Positions 1-6,045 of a DNA stretch of 10,063 bases are shown one piece after another (the stretch's first letter is position 1; each line of letters starts with the position of its first letter). The notes under the pieces were generated by a model. The model ran no database searches. It saw only the letters and a program-made list of their open reading frames with translations, and was not told the origin of the DNA. The stretch lies in the NCBI GenBank assembly GCA_030613765.1, contig JAUWLI010000084.1:1-10063 (forward strand), read 5' to 3'. A program made the position numbers and the translations under genes. The stretch comes from Phycisphaerae bacterium. Its GTDB lineage: Bacteria > Planctomycetota > Phycisphaerae > Sedimentisphaerales > SG8-4.

Positions 1-1584
1 TCCTTCGTCGGCGAGCACACGCCGCTGATCGCGCCGGGCGGCGGGATCGCACAGCATGATCTGGCTTTGCGCAAAGGCAAAGAGTACGTCGGGTACGTCT
101 GGATCAAGCCTGCGACAGGCAAGACGACGGTTCGAGTTTCGCTTCGCTGGGGCGATAAGGGAGTCCAGAACGAGGGGATCGCCTGCACCGCGGATCGTTA
201 TGTGAAGTCTCCGCTACACTTTCGCGCGGTCAGCGACACCGAGCGTGCGACGCTGCAAATCGAAGTCATCGGGCGGGGGGCCTGTTTCGTCGGTACGGTT
301 TCGCTGATGCCGGCGGACAATATCGAGGGTATGCGGTCCGATACGCTGAAAGTGCTGAAGGAACTTAACGCGCCGCTTTACCGCTGGCCAGGCGGGAACT
401 TCGTCAGCGGCTACGACTGGAGGGACGGTATCGGGGACAGGGACAAACGGCCACCTCGCACAAATCCCGCATGGACCGGCGTAGAGCACAACGACTTCGG
501 CTTCAACGAATTTATTCGCTTCTGCCGTCTGGTCAACACGGAACCTTTGGTAACGGTGAACACGGGTTTTGGCGATGCGTACTCAGCCGCCGCTCAACTG
601 GAATACTCCAACGGCTCGACCGATACGCTCATGGGTGCTCTTCGGGCGAAAAACGGTGACACGAAACCTTTTAACGTTCGCTACTGGTGTATCGGCAACG
701 AAATGTTCGGTTCGTGGCAGCTTGGCTATATGAGGCTGAATCACTATGTTCTCAAGCACAACTGGGTGGTGGACAAGATGCGCGAGGTCGACCCCGATAT
801 TGTGCCGATAGCCTCGGGCAATGCCGGGTCCTGGAGCGAAGGATTGCTGCGGAGCTGCTCCAATCATATCGACCAGATTGCCGAGCATTTCTACTGCCAG
901 GAAAGAAAAGACCTGCTGGAACATACATCGCAAATCCCGGACAATATCAAAAGAAAGGTGCAATTCCATCGGGATCTCCGTGAGAAACTGGACACGCTGA
1001 AAGGCAAGGATATCCGCATCGCGATGACCGAATGGAACTACTGGTACGGGCCGCACGTGTTCGGCGAACTGGGGACGCGCTATTTCCACAAAGACGGCCT
1101 GGGGATAGCCAGAGGGCTGCACGAATACTTCCGGCATTCCGATATTATGTTTATGGCCAACTACGCGCAGACGGTGAACGTCATCGGCTGTATCAAGACC
1201 AGTAAGACGGCGGCTGCCTTTGAGACGACGGGTCTGGTTTTGAAACTTTACCACGATCACTTCGGGACTATCCCGGTGACAATAACAGGTGATGCTTATC
1301 CGCTTGATGTGTCAGCGGCCTGGACGAGCGACCGCAAGGCCCTGACCATAGCAATCGTCAATCCCACAGAGAACGAACTGGAACTGCCGATGGAATTCAA
1401 AGGAGTCAAACTAACCGGCAAGGCACGGTTGTGGCAAATTGCACACTCCGACCCTATGGCCTATAATGAGCCGGGCAAAGAACCGAACGTAACAATTAAA
1501 GAAATAACAGGTTCTAAAATCTCCCGCAAGTTGAGTGTGCCGCCGTTGAGTATAAATCTTTACAAACTGCCGATTAAAGATTAA
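1..1584 (+). CDS. alpha-L-arabinofuranosidase, glycoside hydrolase family 51 (5' end outside window)
   Basis: The frame is open from base 1, so the true start is upstream; the TTG at 67 and later ATGs are internal. The visible 527 residues begin with a beta-rich, CBM-like stretch (about residues 1-100). The catalytic barrel follows, with RWPGGN at 382-399 and DWRDGIG after it, typical of the GH51 barrel entry. The acid/base glutamate is in 'WCIGNEMFG' (Glu codon 700-702) and the nucleophile in 'AMTEWNYWYG' (Glu codon 1030-1032); both are intact. The C-terminal part (about 1270-1584) fits the usual GH51 beta-sandwich. The family hydrolyses terminal non-reducing alpha-L-arabinofuranosyl residues from arabinan, arabinoxylan or arabinogalactan, by a retaining mechanism. 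Any signal peptide would lie before the window, so location is unknown. A sister activity such as GH51 endoglucanase is less likely given the motifs. The next gene starts 47 bases downstream on the same strand. Confidence 0.9.
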   Translation, partial: SFVGEHTPLIAPGGGIAQHDLALRKGKEYVGYVWIKPATGKTTVRVSLRWGDKGVQNEGIACTADRYVKSPLHFRAVSDTERATLQIEVIGRGACFVGTVSLMPADNIEGMRSDTLKVLKELNAPLYRWPGGNFVSGYDWRDGIGDRDKRPPRTNPAWTGVEHNDFGFNEFIRFCRLVNTEPLVTVNTGFGDAYSAAAQLEYSNGSTDTLMGALRAKNGDTKPFNVRYWCIGNEMFGSWQLGYMRLNHYVLKHNWVVDKMREVDPDIVPIASGNAGSWSEGLLRSCSNHIDQIAEHFYCQERKDLLEHTSQIPDNIKRKVQFHRDLREKLDTLKGKDIRIAMTEWNYWYGPHVFGELGTRYFHKDGLGIARGLHEYFRHSDIMFMANYAQTVNVIGCIKTSKTAAAFETTGLVLKLYHDHFGTIPVTITGDAYPLDVSAAWTSDRKALTIAIVNPTENELELPMEFKGVKLTGKARLWQIAHSDPMAYNEPGKEPNVTIKEITGSKISRKLSVPPLSINLYKLPIKD

Positions 1585-1596
1585 AATACTCTTTAA
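1574..1596 (+). other. AT-rich perfect inverted repeat spanning the GH51 stop codon
   Basis: TTAAAGA (1574-1580) and TCTTTAA (1590-1596) are exact reverse complements around a 9-base loop. The stop codon TAA (1582-1584) is inside the loop. The stem is AT-rich with one G-C pair per seven, and there is no T-run after it, so it is unlikely to terminate transcription well. It could slow exonucleases or simply be chance in an AT-rich spacer. Confidence 0.3.
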
Positions 1597-1615
1597 ACCA
1601 TGATATCAATTTCAT

Positions 1616-1622
1616 AAGGAGA
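1616..1622 (+). promoter_or_regulatory. strong Shine-Dalgarno for the small cysteine-rich protein
   Basis: AAGGAGA at 1616-1622 ends about 10 bases before the ATG at 1632. It supports the small gene being real and fixes its start. It is one of the clearest ribosome sites in the window. Confidence 0.7.
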
Positions 1623-1631
1623 CGTTTAATT

Positions 1632-1826
1632 ATGGAATGTAAAAAGGAGCAAAATCTTAGAAATTGCAATTGCACATATCCTGGCTGCGACAAAAAGGGA
1701 GTATGCTGTGAGTGTATAAGCTATCATTTATCGAGCAAGCAGCTTCCCGGCTGCTGCTTCCCTGACAGCGTCGAAAAAACTTTCGACCGCAGCTTCAGCG
1801 CCTTCGCCAAGTCGTGGGGATTGTAG
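1632..1826 (+). CDS. small cysteine-rich protein, DUF6485-like
   Basis: A 64-residue protein with nine cysteines: C3, C12, C14, C19, C25, C26, C28, C41 and C42. The pattern MECKKE..NCNCTY..C..KG.CCEC..YH...LPGC is one I recognise as that of the DUF6485 family, short proteins of anaerobic and environmental bacteria with no assigned function. No signal peptide or membrane segment is visible, so it is probably cytoplasmic. The closely spaced Cys groups suggest binding of zinc or an iron-sulfur cluster, which is inference only. The start is set by ATG with a good ribosome site 10 bases upstream. It lies 47 bases after the arabinofuranosidase on the same strand and may be read through from it, though no shared function is evident. 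Length matches the family as I remember it. Confidence 0.8.
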   Translation: MECKKEQNLRNCNCTYPGCDKKGVCCECISYHLSSKQLPGCCFPDSVEKTFDRSFSAFAKSWGL

Positions 1827-1877
1827 ATAAAAACTGACCATTGCGAACTCAGCAAAGTAATCTCAACAATAATCAAT

Positions 1878-1907
1878 TAAAAAGGCCGAGCCAAACAAGC
1901 CCGGCCT
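1878..1907 (-). terminator. rho-independent terminator for the LamG-protein transcript
   Basis: AGGCCG (1883-1888) pairs with CGGCCT (1902-1907). One A/C mismatch follows, then two more G-C pairs, closing a 7-base loop. Read on the minus strand the stem is followed directly by TTTTTAATTGATT (from the A-run at 1879-1883), the classic U-tract. It lies about 50 bases beyond the stop codon of the minus-strand LamG protein. On the plus strand no T-run follows, so it mainly serves the minus strand. Confidence 0.8.
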
Positions 1908-1918
1908 GACAGGGTAAA

Positions 1919-1941
1919 GTATCATTATGGACGAATGATAC
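1919..1941 (-). repeat. perfect 8-bp inverted repeat downstream of the LamG gene
   Basis: GTATCATT (1919-1926) and AATGATAC (1934-1941) are perfect reverse complements around a 7-base loop. The element lies between the LamG stop codon at 1960 and the terminator at 1883-1907, so the minus-strand mRNA carries two tandem hairpins in its 3' end. No U-tract follows this one. It could be a 3' stabilising stem or a protein-binding dyad. Confidence 0.4.
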
Positions 1942-1959
1942 CTTCATATGTGATAAAGA

Positions 1960-4158
1960 TTATTTCTCCTCTTTCCGGTCTGAATAGATCGCTGCCACCT
2001 CATCGGCACTCAGGTCATAACTATAGATGCGAACATCATCAATGGTCCCTTCGAAATGGTCCCCGTAGTTAGCATGTTTTGCAAACTTCAAGGTTGCCGA
2101 TTCCTTGTCCGGCGGTCCTGAGGGGTCGGGATTGTCCGTAATCAGAACGCCGTTCGTGTATGCCTTGAGATTCTCTCCATCATACGTGGCTGCAAGGTGA
2201 TACCACTGGTTGGCTTCTAATTCTGAGAAGCTTGCAGCATACCATTGGTCTGCAACGCGCAAACCTGCCGCTCCGCTGAAATCTGCAGAAGAGTGGTTCC
2301 AGCTGATCTGCAAATTATTTTCCCGGTGAACCGGTCCAGACGGCGCCGCTTTTTTAGGGGCGGCAGGGCTATTTACCCAGAACGCTACGGTCCAGGCAGG
2401 CAGGTCTGTTGCATAATCAGTCCGGATATAGTCATCAATCCCATCAAATTGCAGAGCGCCGCCTATTTGGCCTATAACCTGATTCGGGTCACCATTTACG
2501 GTTCCATGGTTTCTGCTGCCGGAGCTGTCGTTAGCATCGCCATCAAGTTTCCACCAGCCGACCAGCTTGCCCGTGTTGAAGCTCCAGACGTCCCCGGCTG
2601 CGACCGAGCCATCGGGCTGGACCTCGTCGACACACCAAAAATACGTTGTGGCCTTTTCCAAGGCCGGTGCCGTGACGCTACAGGAATCGGTCACCTCAGC
2701 CAACAGTGAGAGTTCGTCCGCCTCCGTCCCGAAGTACACTTTGTGCTCTTTCACATACGCCCCCGGCATCCAGCTCAGTTCTACGTCGGCAAAAAAGGCA
2801 ACGGGCGTACCATCCGTAGGCTGAGGCCTGATGGCGGTTGGCTTGATGTTTAGAGGCGCGGCTTCAAGCTCAGTCAACTCATCGGCCGTAACATCTGCGA
2901 CGGTCAAGTTTGCAAAGATAACCCGGTAGCTGCCGTCTTCAACCCTCCAGCGCATCAGCACGGCGTGTGGAAATTCAGCCGTGACTCTGTCGCCGTAGTA
3001 TGCAGGGTCCTTTTTGTCCTGCACCAGCATCATGTAGAACATACCAATTGACTGAATCGGCCGCATTATATCCATTAGTGCTGTTACTTTCTCTTCTTCT
3101 GACTCGTTCTGCTTCAGCTTCTCTCGAAATTGCTCGGCAGCCGGGCTCTGACTTTTTATGAGTTCGTTGACCTGCTGCATAATAGTAAGCAAATTGAGGT
3201 TTTCGGGATATTTACCGGAGAATTCTTCAAAGAGTCTGAGGCCCTCGACAGCCGCCTCTTCACTCATCTCCGGCATCTTCATACCGCCGGCCAGTAATGG
3301 CTCGAAATCCTCCGGTATGACCGGCACAAATTCGCTTTCATCCACCTGAATATCCCACTGGTAATCGTAAATAACACCCTGTATCCGCATCTGTTCACTT
3401 ATCTCTATATCCATCTCCGTAAGCACAGGCAGCCAGGTTATAACGTCCACCCACAGACGGATCTTGATGCTATCTCCCATTACGCCGCCGTAAACCGCGG
3501 GGTCCGTCGTCTCAAACCCTTCAACCGTTACGCCGTCAATTACGGACCGGCCCAGCTTGGTGTACTCGTAGTTCAATATTTTCTTTATCATTTCCCGCGG
3601 GTCGTTGCTCTGTTTCTTCATCCTGTCAAGTAACTCGTCATTGAAGTCCCAGCGGACATATTTTTTCTGCTGAGGCATAATCATAACCATCGCCTTTTCC
3701 TCGGGAAGGACATACATTTGCTGAATCGTTTGCTCGCCGCTGTTGGAGTCGGTCATTGTCATTTCCATTTTCATACCCTGATCCGTCGAGATAATTATTG
3801 TGGCCTCCTGATCCATATCAAGGGAGGGCGTACCCTGCATCATAGCTCCGGTCACCTGCATCTTCATTTTGTACATAAATGCGTGCACCTGCTCTACCTT
3901 CTCGAGGACACCGGCAAGGGCGACACTGGAGCTATCTATATTGTTAATGACCACAAGAACCGCAATAATTATCACCGCCGCAGCGGCCAGTTTTGTGATT
4001 CGGCTTTTCATAATATACTCCAGGAGAATGTGTCGTTTTGGTCGCATCAAAGTCTCGCTGAAATCTTCTGAGATTTCGCGGGCGATCTGGCTTGCTTCGG
4101 GAGGCACATCTTCTGTGCCTAACTTGTTCAGGATTTCTTCAATATTTTCGTGCATCAT
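1960..4158 (-). CDS. membrane-anchored protein with LolA-like, FN3-like and LamG domains; putative partner of the adjacent sigma factor
   Basis: The 732-residue protein starts one base after the sigma-factor stop, with GAGGG as ribosome site overlapping the sigma gene end, so translation is probably coupled. Residues 1-52 are hydrophilic and should be cytoplasmic; there is no HxxxCxxC zinc motif of classical anti-sigma factors. A single membrane helix lies at about 53-72. Residues 75-290 resemble the LolA/outer-membrane-lipoprotein-sorting fold used in sigma-regulator proteins. Residues 295-430 are mostly helical and charged. About 440-530 form an FN3-like module ('VELSWMPGAY', 'TTYFWCVDEV', 'GDVWSFNTG'). 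Residues 532-725 form a LamG/concanavalin-like jelly roll ('LVGWWKLDGDANDSSG', 'GGALQFDGIDDYI', 'FEGTIDDVRIY'). The design suggests a cytoplasmic regulator tail with an outward-facing ligand-binding part. Regulation of the sigma factor is inferred from position; a structural envelope role is possible. Transcription ends at the hairpin at 1883-1907. Confidence 0.8.
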   Translation of the reverse strand: MMHENIEEILNKLGTEDVPPEASQIAREISEDFSETLMRPKRHILLEYIMKSRITKLAAAAVIIIAVLVVINNIDSSSVALAGVLEKVEQVHAFMYKMKMQVTGAMMQGTPSLDMDQEATIIISTDQGMKMEMTMTDSNSGEQTIQQMYVLPEEKAMVMIMPQQKKYVRWDFNDELLDRMKKQSNDPREMIKKILNYEYTKLGRSVIDGVTVEGFETTDPAVYGGVMGDSIKIRLWVDVITWLPVLTEMDIEISEQMRIQGVIYDYQWDIQVDESEFVPVIPEDFEPLLAGGMKMPEMSEEAAVEGLRLFEEFSGKYPENLNLLTIMQQVNELIKSQSPAAEQFREKLKQNESEEEKVTALMDIMRPIQSIGMFYMMLVQDKKDPAYYGDRVTAEFPHAVLMRWRVEDGSYRVIFANLTVADVTADELTELEAAPLNIKPTAIRPQPTDGTPVAFFADVELSWMPGAYVKEHKVYFGTEADELSLLAEVTDSCSVTAPALEKATTYFWCVDEVQPDGSVAAGDVWSFNTGKLVGWWKLDGDANDSSGSRNHGTVNGDPNQVIGQIGGALQFDGIDDYIRTDYATDLPAWTVAFWVNSPAAPKKAAPSGPVHRENNLQISWNHSSADFSGAAGLRVADQWYAASFSELEANQWYHLAATYDGENLKAYTNGVLITDNPDPSGPPDKESATLKFAKHANYGDHFEGTIDDVRIYSYDLSADEVAAIYSDRKEEK

Positions 4159-4159
4159 T

Positions 4160-4663
4160 TTAATCCCTCAAAGTCGCCAACTTATTTTTCAAAGTCGCAA
4201 TCGCCTTGGATACGTGTGACCTTGCCCCGGCCTGGGTACAGTTCAATTTCTCGGCGACGGCCTGGTAATTTTGCTGCTCGAAATATCTCATCACAATCGC
4301 CTTTGCCTGTTTGGCCGGGAGCTGGGCCACGGCCTGTCTTACCTTTGCAGCCAATTCGCTGTTGCTTACTTTCCGGTCCGGGCCTTCTTCGACTCCGATG
4401 CGGTCTTTGCTGATTTGGCCATTCCTGCCGACCCTGTTTCGCCAGGCCCTGGAATTTGCAGTCAGGGCAATCCTATAGATGTAAGAACCGGCCTGCCTGC
4501 CGTTTAGCTTCTCGACATGCTGCCACATTCCCAAGAGCGAATACTGCATCGCCTCGGTGAAAAGCTCTCTGTCGCCGGTGAGCTTCCAGAGCACCGATGC
4601 CAGGAAATCGATATAGTCGGCCTTCACCTGTCTAAAGAGCTCCGCTCGCTTTGAATGCTTCAT
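4160..4663 (-). CDS. RNA polymerase sigma factor, sigma-70 family, ECF-like
   Basis: A 167-residue two-domain sigma factor. Residues about 10-75 match region 2, with the helix 'AMQYSLLGMWQHVEKLNG' and 'SYIYRIALTANSRAWRN' in the core-binding and -10 recognition part. A charged linker covers about 77-103. Residues 104-160 are region 4: 'VAQLPAKQAKAIVMRYFEQ', then 'NYQAVAEKLNCTQAGARSH' forming the helix-turn-helix for -35 recognition, then 'VSKAIATLKNKL'. Length and the lack of region 3 fit the ECF group; no C-terminal extension is present. It is followed after one base by the LamG membrane protein, the arrangement usual for a sigma factor and its membrane-bound regulator. The ATG at 4661-4663 has no strong ribosome site; the next in-frame Met is too far inside. 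The specific ECF subgroup and regulon cannot be told from here. Confidence 0.88.
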   Translation of the reverse strand: MKHSKRAELFRQVKADYIDFLASVLWKLTGDRELFTEAMQYSLLGMWQHVEKLNGRQAGSYIYRIALTANSRAWRNRVGRNGQISKDRIGVEEGPDRKVSNSELAAKVRQAVAQLPAKQAKAIVMRYFEQQNYQAVAEKLNCTQAGARSHVSKAIATLKNKLATLRD

Positions 4664-4684
4664 TTGCTACACTCTAACTAACCT

Positions 4685-4713
4685 TATATAAAGTCTGAAC
4701 ATGCTCAGTTTCC
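4685..4713 (-). promoter_or_regulatory. candidate promoter with 14-bp dyad in its spacer, upstream of the sigma gene
   Basis: On the minus strand GGAAAC (plus 4708-4713) is followed by a 17-base spacer and TATATA (plus 4685-4690), ending about 20 bases before the sigma ATG. GGAAAC resembles the GGAAC-type -35 of ECF promoters, which would fit autoregulation; the TATATA box is closer to a housekeeping -10. The near-palindrome CTGAACATGCTCAG (4695-4708; 12 of 14 symmetric) occupies the spacer and reaches the -35, where an operator could lie. This rests on motif reading only. Confidence 0.3.
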
Positions 4714-4759
4714 ACTTAATAATAACAGTCCGGAGCGCATTTTGTGTAAAACTTTTTTT

Positions 4760-4798
4760 CTGAAAAGACAACTCCGCCATCCCTTTTCCCTGGAGTTG
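4760..4798 (-). terminator. probable terminator behind the MFS transporter
   Basis: CAACTCC (4769-4775) and GGAGTTG (4792-4798) are perfect reverse complements with a 16-base loop. On the minus strand the stem is followed by TCTTTTCAG, a short T-rich run, about 35 bases beyond the MFS stop codon. The long loop makes it weaker than the one at 1883-1907. It would separate the TPR/MFS transcript from the sigma/LamG transcript. Confidence 0.55.
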
Positions 4799-4832
4799 GA
4801 TTGAAATGCTTTTTCGAGAAGACTATTGGCGG

Positions 4833-6026
4833 CTATTTGCCGGCCAATTTTCCGCCGGCCTGCCTGCGGGCCCTGAGCATAATGAAAAGTCCAAAAACTG
4901 CTGAAAGAACATAACCCACAGGCGTAAATTTCAGGATGGTATCAGCACCAAATTGTTCTATAACCCGCAGCAAAGCCAGAAAAACAATATTGGCCAGCGC
5001 CCAAGTACCGCCCGCCATAAAACCCATTCGCCGTCCGAGGTTGGGTCCGGTGGCGGCCCTGGCGAGGGTAATCATCAATATGTAAGCAGAGATTGAGCAA
5101 AAGCCGAGGCCAAACAGCAACCATATCGCCATTTTGTTATCTATGAATATCAGGTATGTCATAAGGAAAGGGACCGAAAGAAAAAACGCAACAATTGAAC
5201 AAGGAAGCTCGCCTTTCCTGTGAGCGATAGCCACCCACACAAACACGCCCAAGGTCCCTCCCAGACCAAACATCGTTACTGAGAATCCCCCGAAAGTAAG
5301 CTCAAAACCAAGGTCATTGAGTACCGTCGGCAGCAGCGAAGCAAGAAAGAGGGTAGACACGGTTGCGGGCATAACCATAGCATATAAAAGCCAGAAAGGA
5401 AATTGGTTCTCAGGCTTAGCTGTGTTATTTATCCTAACACTTTTCGGCTCAACGGCCATGCGGATTCTAAAGAATATGATCATCAAAATACCGACAGCGG
5501 GACAAAGAATGAGAGGATATAAACCCTGCAAACCAAACCTGGAGACAAGAATAGTAGAGATCGCTCCTCCACTTGCGTATCCGAGAAAGCCGCCTGCCAT
5601 AAAGACCGCTGTGCTGACGGCCGGGCGAATCGTCCTAAGCCGGTGAACAGCCCGCAGCGCTTCCGGATGCACTATCGCTATGCCTAAACCACTGACCGCA
5701 GCCAGTAAAAGCATTAAGGCAAAGGCACCGCTTGACCGAGGGAGTACACCCAATAGACATATACCGGCGGCCAATATCAGCCCAAGATGCAAAAACAAAG
5801 GCACGCGCTTGTCAGCGCGTGTATGGCCGGTAAGTGTCTGAATGCCGTTGCCGGTAATATGCAGCACGACCAGAAGAATACCGGCCAGCGACAGGCTTAA
5901 TCCAAATTCGGTCCTGATTGCCGGCAAAATGGCGGGCAGCATACCACCGAACATGTCAACCAGGAAATGAACCGCCGCAAGCACTAATAGCTGCATCCAT
6001 CGAAATTTGTCGATTCTTCTATTCAA
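4833..6026 (-). CDS. MFS transporter, fosmidomycin-resistance (Fsr)-like
   Basis: A 397-residue polytopic protein with about 12 hydrophobic segments in two halves, split by a polar loop near residues 190-210. 'HFLVDMFGGMLPAILPAI' (20-37), 'EFGLSLSLAGILL' (40-52) and 'GLGIAIVHPEALR' (113-125) are characteristic of the Fsr branch of the major facilitator superfamily, usually annotated as fosmidomycin resistance or general drug/proton antiporters. The real substrate is unknown; many members have no link to fosmidomycin. The usual motif A is degenerate ('GHTRADKR', 67-74). An in-frame stop lies two codons before the TTG at 6026, so the start is either that TTG or the ATG at 5996 (residue 11), immediately before the first helix; neither has a clear ribosome site. 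The gene begins 19 bases after the TPR protein on the same strand, so they are probably co-transcribed. A hairpin at 4769-4798 follows it. Confidence 0.85.
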   Translation of the reverse strand: MNRRIDKFRWMQLLVLAAVHFLVDMFGGMLPAILPAIRTEFGLSLSLAGILLVVLHITGNGIQTLTGHTRADKRVPLFLHLGLILAAGICLLGVLPRSSGAFALMLLLAAVSGLGIAIVHPEALRAVHRLRTIRPAVSTAVFMAGGFLGYASGGAISTILVSRFGLQGLYPLILCPAVGILMIIFFRIRMAVEPKSVRINNTAKPENQFPFWLLYAMVMPATVSTLFLASLLPTVLNDLGFELTFGGFSVTMFGLGGTLGVFVWVAIAHRKGELPCSIVAFFLSVPFLMTYLIFIDNKMAIWLLFGLGFCSISAYILMITLARAATGPNLGRRMGFMAGGTWALANIVFLALLRVIEQFGADTILKFTPVGYVLSAVFGLFIMLRARRQAGGKLAGK

Positions 6027-6045
6027 GTGTCAATCAGCTCTGTCC

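Noticed and set aside
583..1260. Long open frame (about 225 codons) on the minus strand inside the arabinofuranosidase gene
   Set aside because: It is fully antisense to a gene with intact GH51 catalytic motifs, has no recognisable domain, and such frames arise readily in GC-rich codons.
1..1620. Higher GC of the arabinofuranosidase region as a sign of horizontal transfer
   Set aside because: The difference from the rest is modest by eye, there is no mobile element or repeat at the borders, and GH51 genes are common in this group.
2245..2709. Plus-strand open frame opposite the LamG and FN3-like region
   Set aside because: It is a mirror of a well-supported coding frame, with no domain or ribosome site.
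4833..6026. Reading the MFS gene as a true fosmidomycin resistance determinant
   Set aside because: The family label does not establish the substrate, motif A is degenerate, and the neighbour is a glycosyltransferase-like protein, not a resistance or isoprenoid gene.
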